The position numbers and the translations under genes are program-made. A DNA stretch of 64,000 nucleotides from Acanthochromis polyacanthus (Eukaryota; Chordata; Actinopteri; Pomacentridae), in the NCBI RefSeq assembly GCF_021347895.1, contig NC_067127.1:14604984-14668983 (forward strand), read 5' to 3'. This document shows positions 1-12,843 of the stretch, piece by piece (the stretch's first letter is position 1; each line of letters begins with the position of its first letter). The notes beneath the pieces were generated by a model. It did no database searches. It had not been told where the DNA came from and saw only the letters and a program-made list of their open reading frames with translations.

Positions 1-197
1 TGCAAAGGAGATGTAAAGAAAATTTGACCTTTCATATGCTTCCATGTTGAACCTAATCAAATCTTTTGAAATATTTGTGGCAGAGCTGATTGAAAAAATT
101 CTGGTTTGACAGGCTGACAGCAGTTCACCGGAGCATCATGGCCAACACAAACTCGTAACTCACAGCATCGAGAGAGTGGCTGATTGAAGTTTTTTAC
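1..197 (-). other. foxn2 intron (5' part, continues outside the window)
   Basis: This is the sequence downstream of the GTAAAA donor at 197-192. No coding similarity is visible. Confidence 0.7.
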
Positions 198-322
198 CTG
201 GGTGGGGAGGCGGGTGGTGTGCAGAAGGCATGTGCGGCTGGGAAGTGCTGCTTCTTAAGAGCTTGGATTAGGTTGGGGCGGTACTCGGGGTCAACACACC
301 AGAGAGAACCTTTTCCGTTGGC
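198..322 (-). CDS. foxn2: foxn2 second coding exon (end of the forkhead, wing 2 region)
   Basis: The minus strand reads CCTACAG|GCC AAC GGA and codes [20 protein letters not shown], then ALKKQHF. This continues the forkhead in phase 0 from the exon ending at 2531. The donor is CCCAG|GTAAAA, leaving two bases for the next exon (phase 2). The exon is 125 bp, and the intron to the preceding coding exon is about 2.2 kb. Confidence 0.92.
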
Positions 323-3094
323 CTGTAGGACAGAGCAGAGACAGTCAAACTTTTACATCCAGATTATGAAACTTGCCAGAAACTTGTGGCAGCAAGCAGT
401 GAGATGAATTCTGATTTCATATAAATATAAATGTTCTTATAAAGGGGAGAACATTACATTTGTTTTGAATTTATTCGGATTAGTTTTTTGATAACATTCA
501 GTTGGAGTTAAAGGTGCCCTGTGGAGTATTCTCGTAAACGAGCAAATAAGTAGTTTTCATAAAGTTTTGCCAGAACTTATTGCAGTATAGAACACATTTG
601 ATACATTTTCTTCTTCACAATACATCTGTAAAGCATAATTTACATTTTGCAAACACATTCCTTGTACATATTTACATTTGCTAGCTCGCAATCTTTCTAA
701 CTGCCATTATGTGTGCATTACTACAATTCTTTGTGTGTTACCACCACCAGGTGAAGTATTACACTTGGAAAAAGCACATGTACTTGGGAAGTGTATCCAC
801 ATGCATGATGTAGACAAAACAGGTTCGACTAATAAAAACATTTCTGCACCGCACCACTAGTGGTGACAAAATTCTGCAGGATACCTTTCAGGATTCAATG
901 AGAGACACGGCAATCGATCTGGGGGATCTGTACTGCTGAGTAATTGCACTGCACTGCAAATGACAAGATCATTACTTATCAAGAAAAAAGTCAAGTGTGA
1001 CCCCAACCTTTTACAGATTAGTTGCCGTGGAAAGGCACTTAATTTCCTAATCATTTTTTTTTAGCTATGAGCATCATAGCACCTTTTGAACAAGGCATAC
1101 TCGAACTGCAATAATGAAAAACGTAGAGAATTCCTCAAAAAAATTAGCTAACAAAAACTGTGTGTACTACATACAGTTAAAGCAGCATAGTAGTTCAAAT
1201 TCCAATACACTGCCCTTCTGCCTTTCTATGAATGTTCAAACCTCAAACTAAGGGCTATTTTACACCATAAAGAAAACACTGGTGAGCAGCAAATACAAAA
1301 CTAAGAATTCTTCAGCAGCCGCTACAAACAGAAAAATGTGCTCGACAGCAAGAAGAATGATTTGTCTGCTGGTGATGTGTGCTGGAGTGTGTGTGCCACT
1401 TTATCTGATGGTGGCATATTCTTGCCCAGTCTGGGAGAATAGAGTGAGGGAGGGAGGAGAATAACCTTGACTCAGATTACCAACCAGGCCCTGATGCAGG
1501 AAGAAGGAAATGTCTCCATGGCAACGGAAACCACCAGCCAGTGTCATGTGAAACTGGCGCTTGTGTCTCAGCAGACGAAGGGCTCACGCTGTGCACCTGC
1601 ATGTTAAGCGGACTGCACCGCACCATGTTGCTACTCACTCAGTGCTAACTGCCATCCTCTCCAAAGGTGGGAAAATATCAGGCCATAGCCAGACACAGCC
1701 TTGGCAAACACAGTATTCATGAAGTAGATCTACTGACTTTATAAGTGCGAAACTCTGAACACCCAAGATGTATTTTTGCAAGCTTTCACTGTGAATGCAG
1801 CCTCATATTTCCTGAATATACGCTGTCATGCATAATAAAATTCTGTTTTTCAACATAGTTTTCAACATAAAAATCAAAGAGCTAATTTGTAATTAAAACC
1901 AAAAGCAAGTAAATTAACACACAATTCCCATTTCTGCTCACAGTTATGTTTTTTTTGTCATTTTGCCACAACATCATGAGAAACCAGCTTCTCAGTTAGT
2001 TCTTATTTCTATACCAGAATGCAACACAACTGGCGATGTGTGTCCCATAACTGTACCGCGCTAGGCAGACAAACATTCTTCACACAAACTCATCTCTGCA
2101 CTTGTTTGCTTCTTTCTGTGTGACATTTGGGACTTCAACTGTGAGACACTTCTCTCTGGTTAAAATAGTTGCACTACCTTGTAGTGCTTCAGGAGATAAT
2201 ATCCTATCTTAGGGTGCTGTGTTTGTATTTCCTCTGAAGGAGTATCTGTGACCTTCACTGGATTCCATCCTTATCACAGCAGAGTCAGAGGTTCCTGCAG
2301 TTGTGTAAAAGTCCCGGACACTGTCACATGAGCCGCACTGCAGCTTCACACTGCTTCACAGCACGCTGTTCACCACCAGTGTTTTGCTAAATAAAGCAGG
2401 CACATTTTGGCCATATGGAATCATTAACATTGCATCATCAAACAAAGGTGTACCGGTTGTAACATTTTCAAGACACATCCTTTAAACAGTTATATTTTTA
2501 AGTGTAAATCTGGAAAGCTGGCTAACCTACCTTTCCCAAACTCCTTTCAACCTTGCGGAAGCATTTGTTCAGGGACAAGTTGTGACGAACCGAGTTCTTC
2601 CAGCCAGTGGGAGCATTGGAGAAATAAGGGAAGTGCTCGAGAATCCAGCCATAGATTTCTTTCACAGGCAAGGACTTGCTGGGAGACTGCTCAATGGCCA
2701 TGTAGATAAGCAAGGAAAATGAGAAAGGGGGCTTAGACTTCAACGAGTCCCGCTCCCTGCCTCTGCTGTGTGATGAAGATGAGGAGGAGGATGAAGGGCC
2801 CTGGCTGGACCCGTAGTCTCCTTCTATATCAAAGAGGGGGCTGCCGCTCGGCTGAGCTTCAGGACCCCCCAGGGTGAAGTTCTGAAGCAGGTTCTCATGG
2901 AGCCAATTGAGGTTAGTGAGCTCCTCATCTTCGGTACCTCCAGTACGATCCACACTAGTTGCCAGTGGACTGGATGCACACTCCGCCTCAGGCAGTGTTC
3001 CCACACCACAAACACCTCTGAGTCCTGTCCGCTCCTCTTGCATACCCGGAATTTCCGTTTTCTTATCTGGTGACATCCCAATGATTGGACCCAT
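198..3094 (-). CDS. foxn2: foxn2, forkhead box N2 transcription factor (partial, 5' coding part)
   Basis: Coding exons are 3094-2531 (residues 1-188) and 322-198 (residues 189-229 plus two bases); the remaining exons lie to the left of the window. FOXN2 is a nuclear sequence-specific DNA-binding protein of the FOXN2/FOXN3 group. The N-terminus [12 protein letters not shown] and the block [14 protein letters not shown] (about 56-68) are typical of this pair, and the start agrees with human FOXN2 as I remember it, which favours FOXN2 over FOXN3. The forkhead domain begins near residue 120 ([15 protein letters not shown]) and includes the recognition helix [13 protein letters not shown] (167-179). 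It is split by the intron and continues as [12 protein letters not shown] in the second exon. Both junctions are GT-AG and phase 0. An 8-serine run sits at 101-108. The gene is divergent from fbxo11. Confidence 0.93.
323..2530 (-). other. foxn2 intron between the two coding exons
   Basis: About 2.2 kb bounded by a canonical GTAGGT donor and a CCTACAG acceptor on the minus strand. It is AT-rich, and I see no exon, recognisable transposon or RNA gene in it. Confidence 0.8.
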
Positions 3095-3108
3095 TAAATC
3101 TAAGAGGT
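2531..3108 (-). CDS. foxn2: foxn2 first coding exon (N-terminus and first part of the forkhead)
   Basis: This exon carries 14 bases of 5' UTR, then the ATG at 3094-3092 and 188 codons. The acceptor is a strong pyrimidine tract ending in AG at 3110-3109. The donor reads AAG|GTAGGT, with the intron starting at 2530. The N-terminal 118 residues look disordered (Ser, Gly, Glu rich) around one conserved acidic/Leu-Asn-Trp-Leu-His block. The forkhead fold starts at about residue 120. Confidence 0.93.
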
Positions 3109-5373
3109 CTGGAGAGAAAAGAGAGAGGAGGTTGTTAACGTTAAACAGCTTTTAAACAAAGACAAAATCATAGTTTTTGATAGCAATGTAATTTCAAAAC
3201 AAAGTTGGCAGTATGAAATAACTGGATGCGACATTTTAGAATGATGTGCTCTTCCAAGCGTTGACCTTGTTTTCTTTCCCTGGGGGCGCATCCCCTGGAG
3301 CTGCGTCTGTCTGTCTCTATTGCACTTCCTGGCCCTCTCACTGCCCCTCTCCTCCACGTCTGGTGAGGACGGAGAGGCTCTCAGCTCACCTCCCTCTTGA
3401 CTGTAGCTGAGGACCTTCGAGGACATCCTCTCAAGCAACTGAACTGACTTAAGGCTCCACTCTTCAACGCCCACCCCATTTCAGACAAGACCCAGCTGCT
3501 CGTTACGTGTAAATGAGCATGAAACCATCCAATGACTGCAGGAATGAGTGGAAGGCCTCCATCTTACAGAGTGGATGGCTCTTACAGATTGATCTGCATT
3601 CAGCCAGGATCAAGTCTCAATTTGTCACATGCCAGAATAAGTAGCGTAAAGAGGCTACAAACCCGAGAGTAGTCAGTCATTTAACAGCACAAGCAAATTC
3701 AATAAGCCAGCAGCATAGTATCATTAACAAATTCCACCCAAGTGTACTTATGAATAAGACAATGATACTTCTTTTATGACATGGGGAGGAAGAAGCATCT
3801 TAAACAACAGCAAAGATTGAGCTGTACAAAAAAACAAATGATCCTGCCTACAAATACACCTATAGTATTATTTAAACTAAGTTACCTATGACTGAAAAAT
3901 ACATTTTGTCCAAAAACAATCTGACTAATTCTGTAAAACCATAAATTATAAGTTGTGTTTTCGCACAATGCTTCAGGAGTCCAAGAGCACAAAGAGAACA
4001 CTCTTTGTCTCAGTGCACAACAAGCTTTATGTCCTGGGCGTCACCATGACAACCATGCCGTCCCTTCAATTAAGAGCAGAAATCCCACAAACAAGAGTCA
4101 ATAAGAAAATAAGTAATCCATGCCGGCTGACTCTGCCACGGACGACCACTGAGAAGTCCCCCTCCCTCTCTGTTGTAACGAAATGCTCCTGCTGTACCCG
4201 TGTGTGGACAGCAGATGTCCCGGTTCTGGGGAGGTCTGGAGAGTTCTGGATCTGAGACGGGACCAGGATTGGAAGGCTGGGGAGGCAAAAGCTCACAGTG
4301 TGTGGTGGATAGGCATGCCTTTTCATTTCTGTGATAAGATAAGAATTGGGTCAAACTGGAGAGTGTTTGCACAGTGGCTGAGACAGGAGAGGGAGTGTAC
4401 ATACACACAAATCAGTTTGTCAAAGCCAGTCACAGAGGACAAGAGGGGGAGTTGAGCATTAGTGCATTTACAAAATGACCCTTCAACTCTCCATCGAGGG
4501 ATAAACACGTAGCAGGCAGATCCTCTTTTTGTTTAAAGTGAGGTCTGAAACTAAGGTCATGATTTCTTAAGCCTTAAAAACATGCTTGTGTGTGTGTTTA
4601 ACATTTATGTAATAACCGTGTGCTCCTTATATGTGACATAGTGTTAGATACATTTATCCTGCAGTCTGACTGTCAGTCCTCCACTGCTTGTGTATTGTAT
4701 ATGTCAGCACCACTGAACTGTCCTTGTGTACTGCATATACTTCTGAGTTTTTTTTACTCCCTATAAAAAGGAAGTGAGTCAATGAGTTTTCCAGGCCAAA
4801 GGCAAAGGGACGGGCAGTGTGAACATAGGAAGAGAGAGCAATCAGTAAAATCCTTGTATGGAAGGACAGACCAATAGAAAGGCCAAGAGAAAGACAGCAA
4901 AAGACAGAGAGTCAGCTGAGACTCGGTGGTAGTGAGGTAGGCTATGCAAGTTACCCTCAGTCGAGGATGAATCACAGCTCTCAGCAATGTAGAGCAATCA
5001 GATATGTCAGGCAGCAAGAGAACTACCCATTTGTGTTAAAAGAAAATCTCAGCTTAAGACACCAGAGCACAGATATCCCTTGAAATGACAGGTTCCTACT
5101 CTGAATGAATTTACAAACAGAAAGGGGACTGAGCAGAGCGACAAGTCTACAGTTTCAGAAGAAAACATTTATTAGCCCAAAATCCATTGCAGACTAAATT
5201 TATGTTGATTTTATTATATCAGAATAAACCCCTTGAGATGCATCATCTCATTGTTAGCGGTCACATGAAACAGATTTACGAGATATAGGTCTAATATCCA
5301 GTATGTTTGAAAAAATAAGGGCACAGTTTAGGGCAGATTTTTATACAATATTTATATGTGCATATAGAGTGAT
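3109..5373 (-). other. foxn2 long first intron, part 1
   Basis: Upstream of the coding-exon acceptor on the minus strand. I recognise no repeat family or exon here. Open frames around 3.1-4.4 kb lack any protein similarity I know and look accidental. Confidence 0.6.
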
Positions 5374-5377
5374 TTAA

Positions 5378-6278
5378 CCCTCAAGCGACCGAGTGGGGTC
5401 ATTTATGACCCTAGCCGTATAATTATATTTGCCGTTTTTATATCTTTTATCCGAAAAATGTTTTCTACCATGAATTTGTCACTCTACTTGTCCTACAGCC
5501 GCTCATAATTTTTTGTAGAGATCGGCCAACTGGTGTGACAAGGATAATGGAAACTTGTCTGGGGTCATTTATGACCCCAGAAAGATGTATAGGTTTTTCA
5601 CTATTGCAGGCTTTGGTTTTATTTCTACATTTTAATGTTTTGCAGTGCACTATGGCTGGCAGACCTACATTTTTAGCCACAGCTGCCCTGGGGTAGACTG
5701 ACGCCTCCAACCCCTCTGACCACCACCAACATTACACAGCATACACATTCATACACCAGTGTAAGTGGCAGCCCTCTTCCTGCTCAAGGACACAACAGCA
5801 CATGACTAGGACAAAGCGGTAATCGAACCGTCGACCCTTCGATCACTGGATGAACCGCTCTACTACCTGAGCCATAGCCGCCCCTAAATACTTCTCTGCA
5901 TGTTACATTGCACACATACAGACAAGATGTTTGTTTAGATTTTGTTTTTATGTACTTTTGATTTACTATTGAGGAAAGAAAAGGAAAAAAGTTTTAAAAG
6001 AAGTTGCAGACAAAGCGTGTCTGAATAAATGTTATTGCGTTTTTACAATGCATCATATTGTTGATATGGTTTTACTTTAGCTCTGAGTCAAAAATGATTA
6101 AAATCCATGAGTAATTACAGAAGGATATTTTAGAATATCCATCCTAAAATGCAGTGGAGTGGAATAGGTAAGAAAGCACAAAAAGAGGCACTAAAGTAGA
6201 CGTATTCCTGTGTAAAATATAGTGGGGTCATAAATGACCCCAATCGGTCATTTTAGTTGCTAAAATAGCGCTTGAGGG
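5378..6278. mobile_element. Non-autonomous piggyBac-like element (TTAA target site, CCCTCAAGCG ends)
   Basis: The left end reads TTAA|CCCTCAAGCG (TTAA at 5374-5377) and the right end CGCTTGAGGG|TTAA (TTAA at 6279-6282), a perfect 10-bp terminal inverted repeat. Subterminally, both ends carry ACCGA followed by the 18-bp palindrome GGGGTCATTTATGACCCC (5394-5411, last base differing; 6224-6241 reversed). A further copy lies inside at 5561-5578. The right end has about 20 extra bases between terminus and palindrome. TTAA duplication with CCCT ends is the hallmark of piggyBac-type transposons. No transposase is encoded in the 901 bp, so it would be a MITE. A SINE is nested inside. Confidence 0.75.
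5655..5885 (-). mobile_element. tRNA-derived SINE nested in the piggyBac-like element
   Basis: Read on the minus strand from 5885, it starts GGGGCGGCTATGGCTCAGG and has a tRNA-like A box (TGGCTCAGGTAGTAGAGCGG) and, about 30 bases further, a B box (GGTTCGATTAC). These are the two parts of an internal RNA polymerase III promoter. The body that follows (GTCCTTGAGCAGGAAG, GTGTATGAATGTGTATG, CCAGGGCAGCTGTGGCTA) fits a tRNA-type SINE common in fish genomes. The 3' limit is approximate. The tRNA-like part does not fold as an intact tRNA gene. Confidence 0.7.
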
Positions 6279-6282
6279 TTAA

Positions 6283-9200
6283 GGATCATTAAGGGTACCA
6301 TTTCAAGGATCCCAGGCTTTTTTCAAAATGTAGTTAAACTGGCGTAATACAGACTACTTAAAAAACCACAGAGCCCTACTTCAGGCTGTTCTTTGTGAGT
6401 TAAAATCTAAATCTATGACTGTGTTTCCTAATACAGTCTGATGACAAAGATTTAGGTCACGGTAAACCTCAAGCCAACACAGGTGCGCTCAAAAATGGTT
6501 TGGACTGCAGCGGGTCATTTGATTTGAAGGTGTGGCCATAGTGTTTTCCAGAGTCGGATGTCCTTTCTTCTTACGTGCGCTATGATTGACTGCCTGTAAA
6601 CTTGATTCAGCTTTATGGCTGGGAGATGCAAGCTCAGAGATTAACCTTAAAGCACAATTGAGTTTCACCTCAGTCCTTCTTCACAAACTTGACCTCTCAG
6701 CTGGGCCCTTGGGTGCCAAAGAGAGCTTATCCTCTTTTGAGCAGCTCCTCCAGATGACCGTCATTTGAATATCAACAAAGATGGGGTGGATGGATGAGAA
6801 AGCTGTCTTGCATCCAGCCAAACACAGGAAGTGTTTTAAAATGACTGCAGCTGGTCAATTACCACTGCTGTTGCAATGATCGCAGTTATCATTGCTCTTA
6901 TGAAAAGGCATCAAAGAGAGGTGGCTGGGAATGCAATGAATAATGGGACACTAGCGTGCAAAGAGTGGAGAGGGAGCTAATAAGCCGGACTGGCCTGTTG
7001 ACTGCTGCTCATCCTTGAAAATACACCAAAGCTGCGATGGTGCTGACCTGATGGCTCATCTGCAAGTTAAAATAGCCCTGCGCACCGCCAGCCTCATCAT
7101 ATTCATGTGCAAACAGGCAAGCTAACAGCAGGTGCCAAGGCACATTTTTCCCCCCTTTCAAATTGCTCTTTTATCCTGTTAAGCACTTAGCCTATTCAAA
7201 AATACACAAAGACATATGGAGATAGCTTTAAATGGCAAATCAAGCCGTTGATGTGTCCGATATGTATGGGGGAATGTAAAGGAGATGATAGAAGCATTAA
7301 AATGAAGAGGTACTGGTTTGAGATGTTTTCCGGGAGCGAATCTCACGATCAGGACTCAGTTGCCACGGCAGCCAATGTTGTAAGGGAAGCAATTGTGCTC
7401 ATGTCTGTGCATGAAGAGAGAGCTAATGTGGGGAGATCAATACAGGCGGAAAATGCTGAGGCCAGCAGTCTACTGCTGTTCTCCACAAACCTGTCTGACA
7501 AAGAGCAGTGGGAAAGGCCACTGCCAACCTGGATGTCATGGCACTTCTGACTAAGTGCCATGAGGGCATACGTTACAACACCCGATTCATGCGACAGAAA
7601 GCTATTTTGTCAAGCAAACAATTACATACAATTGATGATTTTTATCTGAACAGAACAAGATTTCATAGCGAAAACGGAAGATTTTCTGTACGTAACTGCT
7701 TTAAGTTCTTGTACTGACGCCACACCCTTCTCCCAAGAAATAAACCAGTTGACACAAACCAGTTACACCTCTGTAATAGATACACAAAGGTGTGTCGCAA
7801 AGCCCCACGGTGACGGCTGTTATTTGAAACCCTAACTGATATTTAGGTGACTACCCAGTCTGGCTGGAGCTCTGAAAATGTGAATGAGACAAAAGGAAGC
7901 TGAGTTAAAGTGGGAGAGCAAGAGAGAGGCTGTTCCAGGTTGAAGTAGCCAAGTGGTCCGGCTCTTTATTTTTATGGGGGGTTCAAATTATGTCATAACA
8001 AATAAAAGGTCCATTAGTGTGAAGGTTCATCAGGCTACCGTTAGAGCATTTCTAAAAGATACATTTTTAAATAAAACGACTCGGTGGATTTAAACGATTT
8101 ACTCAGTGCCCGAGGAGAAAGCAAATGAAAAAGCTTACACAAAGCATTACAACTGGCCCCACACTCGGCTCATACAAAGGAGCAGTTGTTTTTGCTCTAG
8201 TCATGTTTCCGAAGTGCTCAGTATTCACCTCGCAGTTTCAAACAGAGGAACGGGAGGGAAGGAAACACCTCCTGCCTGTTGAGGAAGTTCATTTTCAGAA
8301 AACAAATTCACATTTCACACAGAGACAGTTAGGCCCGCTCTACACCAAAACAGTGGACTGGAGCGGCGAGAGGTCGACAGGTAGCGCTTATTGAAGCAGC
8401 AGTATTTACTTTGGCAATCTATGAATTCCATCAGCATGTAGCTTAGAGACAGATGACAAACACCCAGGGCAATGTATTGACTAATGCAATCATTCAGGGA
8501 AAAACAAGCAATCAAAACAACAGATAATGATTCTGTTCAGGTTCATCAGCGACATTAACTTCACACAGTGACTTCAGATACACAAGACTGCACTTTGACT
8601 GTCAACAGAGGCGAGGCCTTCCAAAGTACATGCCTGCCCCCAGCCAACACTGAAACCTTATCTCGTGGGTCATGTGTCTTTACCTCAGTGTACCAACACT
8701 CACCACCAATCATCATACTAATTCCCATTGCATTTGCTTTATGGTGTAAACTAGGGACAACTTCTTGTAAGAAATAGTTAAAGGAAGATTTATTTGGGCT
8801 TCAATATTTGTGAAAGCCCAGTGAAAATGCTTTTAACAGTTCAGTTGAAGTTTTAACATAAGCCCCCCACCCCCACCCCCAGGAATGTTCTCTGTATGAG
8901 ATTACTTTCTGCGTAAATACTACAAATGTTTGCAAATGTAACTTTGCTTACGAGAAACACAGGAACGACCAGTAATGCCCTGCGGCGAAATCAAGCCTTC
9001 AGTCTGGAAGTCATAATCAAACTCTGATATAATTCTTCATAGATATCCATATCCAATACAGAGGATACACAGGGCTCCCATAAAGACCACAGCATGAAGC
9101 GCGTTGCCTTCAAGGAATGAAAATATTTACTGAAGCTTCTGGAGCAAATAAATCAACAAAAGCACATGCAAAGCGAAAAAAAGAGAATTCAGTTAGTAGC

Positions 9201-9403
9201 AGTAATATAACATGAAGTTTTGAGCTCAGTGCTCTTCTTCAGGCTGTCTGCATGCTACATTACAACCTCTCATATTACTCTTCTGCTCACTTCTGTTGAA
9301 CATCAGCAGCTTGAAGAAATATTTTTCTTTAAAAATGTATCAAAAGCTAAAAGTATGATCAACAAAAAGATTTGTATTATGCATTATTATTACAGCTATA
9401 TAT
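6283..9403 (-). other. foxn2 long first intron, part 2
   Basis: No exon or defined transposon seen. The stretch 6840-7130 is less AT-rich and lacks repeats; it could be conserved non-coding DNA, but that cannot be judged from one sequence. A 100-codon open frame at 7248-7550 has no recognisable domain. Confidence 0.5.
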
Positions 9404-9815
9404 TAGAGGTTGACTGATTATCAGCATTGCCAATTATCAGATAATATTCAGCATCTTCCCAATTATCACTATCTTGTTGATAAAACAAACACATTCATAA
9501 ACGTGCTCCTTTGGCTCTGATGCAGACGCCTCTCTATATCTGCAGTCGCTCTGTGGTCTTGAGCAACGTCCCACCCACAGCATTATCCGATTGGTTACGT
9601 TTCAGGAGTAATAGCCTATCAACACTGAAGGAGAACTGTTCAAGAATTAAACTTACATGAAATATAAATTAACAAAGCCATTTGTGTTCTTGTGAATCCT
9701 GACACCAAGATATCCATCTTAACTGCTTACGTGGTTCTAAATATTGGTTCTCAGTCTGCTTAATTGCTAATAATTGGTAATGGATAACAAAAAAACATAT
9801 TGGTCAACCCCTTTA
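9404..9815. mobile_element. hAT-like MITE remnant (imperfect inverted ends)
   Basis: The left end has TAGAGGTTGACTGAT and the right end, reversed, has AAGGGGTTGACCAAT, about 12 of 15 matching. Next to both ends are ATTATC/ATTACC-type motifs. Many fish genomes contain short DNA elements starting AGAGGTTGACCGAT. I could not find a matching 8-bp target duplication, so the boundaries and class are tentative. Confidence 0.4.
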
Positions 9816-11200
9816 GTGCATCACTATATTTTTTGTGGTAATGCAATACCTGAGTTTTGGTGCCAAAATGCTACTATTTAACACTAGTGAAACTATTACA
9901 GGCAATATAAGGTCATATTGCATTTTATTCATGCTACACATTCTTGGCGCATGTTCTCTGTTACATCTAATGCTCGAATGAAGTTTCCTTTATTTATCAG
10001 AATATCTTGGTGATCTGGTGCCAGTACCAGACTTAAAACTGTGCACTTGATCTAGTGGTAATCTGAGCTTTGTATCGACTCATTAATTGAATTGTTTTAC
10101 TCTACAGAGCCTCGCATAAAATTCTCATTCAAATAACAGTGAATCCATGTTTACATTTCACTTTGGCTCAACACTTAACCAGCTTCTTCAATTGCTTAAA
10201 TTTTGTGAAACTTTGTTACCGTTTCCAAACAGATAATACATTCCCTATTTAACCCTATGTGTCTGAGACAATCTTGATCAATTGCACAGAAGCTGGTCAG
10301 CCTGCGTTGTTGTAGTACTACTTCCATCAATTAAATAAATCCCATTAATTCAGCCAAGGGTGATGAGACAAAGGCCCATTGTGACACAGGACACAGTCGT
10401 CCTTCCCTCTTCCTTTCTCTCAATCAAGGAAACGGTCACATCAGTGTTGCCTTCAGTGAGGCGGGCCCTAATGAGCTGTGTCTTGAGTCCACCCCATCAG
10501 AAATGAGACAGGCACAGGAGGTTAGAGAGGGGTTGGGAAGCGAAAGAAGGAGGGGGGCGGCTCGCCATAGAGTCAGTGCATGACCACTGTGACCAATCAA
10601 GAGATGTAAAACAATAAGTGGCGCAGACGGAGGGGCGCCACAACAAGAATATATACACTGCATGTATGGGCCATCTACAAAGAAAAACATGCAGAGGTTT
10701 AAAGAGGCAAAACTGATTTGCAAAACCAGATCTCTGCCTGTTCTGTCTTTTTGTTGAACCCACGACACAACAGGTTGACCCCAGTTTAGTGACAGCTTTG
10801 AAAAGGAGTGGAGAGCTTAGGAGACAAAAAAAGATGCCAGTTAGCTGTACTGTGATTTCTCAAATAAATGCAACATCACAAAAAACAGACAAGCCGATCA
10901 TCTGAACAGTATCGGAAAAATAAAATTATGACCAGCAAAACAAAATGAGAGACATGTCGCTTCACGCGTACATTTGCAACTCAAATTCAGAGCTCCCACC
11001 TATGAATTATTAGAAGAATGTCAGGGAGCACCAGCAGTATAAATACTGCAGGGGATGTCCCTGCTTCAAAACCACACAGGGGCTGTGACTGTGATCACAT
11101 AGGCTACCACCACAAAACTGATTGACAGCTCACTGATTAGTGACTGATCTCAAGTAACTATGTGATTGTTCAATTCACCATCTTACCAGCACATTCTTCA
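9816..11200 (-). other. foxn2 long first intron, part 3
   Basis: AT-rich intronic DNA without recognisable exons or repeats. Overlapping open frames near 10.4-10.8 kb show no known domain. Confidence 0.5.
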
Positions 11201-11202
11201 TA

Positions 11203-11417
11203 TACACACGTGGACAAAATTGTTGGTACCCCTCAGTTAAAGAAGGAAAAACCCACAATTCTCACTGAAATCACTTGAAACTCACAAAAGTAACAATAAA
11301 TAAAAATTTATTGAAAATTAAATAATCAAAATCAGCCATTACTTTTGAATTGTTGATTAACATAATTATTTAAAAAAACAAACTAATGAAACAGGCCTGG
11401 ACAAAAATGATGGTACC
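11203..11417 (+). repeat. Left terminal inverted repeat of the Tc1 element
   Basis: Starts TACACACGTGGACAAAAT and ends TGGTACC. It matches the reverse complement of 12627-12841 over its full 215 bp, with three substitutions by eye. Confidence 0.95.
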
Positions 11418-11483
11418 TCTATAAAAGATTGAAAACTATTTGACCAGAGTGACATGATTAACTCAGGTGTGTCATTTAATTGA

Positions 11484-12620
<1,137 letters not shown>

Positions 12621-12626
12621 GTTATG

Positions 12627-12841
12627 GGTACCATCATTTTTGTCCAGCCCTGTTTCATTAGTTTGTTTTTTTAAATAATTATGTTAATCAACAATTCAAA
12701 AGTGATGGCTGATTTTGATTATTTAATTTTCAATAAATTTTTATTTATTGTTCCTTTTGTGAGTTTCAAGTGATTTCAGTGAGAATTGTGGGTTTTTCCT
12801 TCTTTAACTGAGGGGTACCAACAATTTTGTCCACGTGTGTA
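12627..12841 (-). repeat. Right terminal inverted repeat of the Tc1 element
   Basis: Begins GGTACCATCATTTTTGTCC and ends CCACGTGTGTA, followed by the TA target duplicate. It has the same length as the left repeat, so there is no net indel between the two ends. Confidence 0.95.
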
Positions 12842-12843
12842 TA

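Noticed and set aside
5820..5885. tRNA-like sequence with A and B boxes
   Set aside because: It is the head of a SINE with SINE body attached. The tRNA arms do not pair well, so it is not called a tRNA gene.
7248..7550. 100-codon frame beginning MMCPICMGECKGDD
   Set aside because: The CPIC start hints at a zinc finger, but no further Cys/His pattern follows and there is no exon context.
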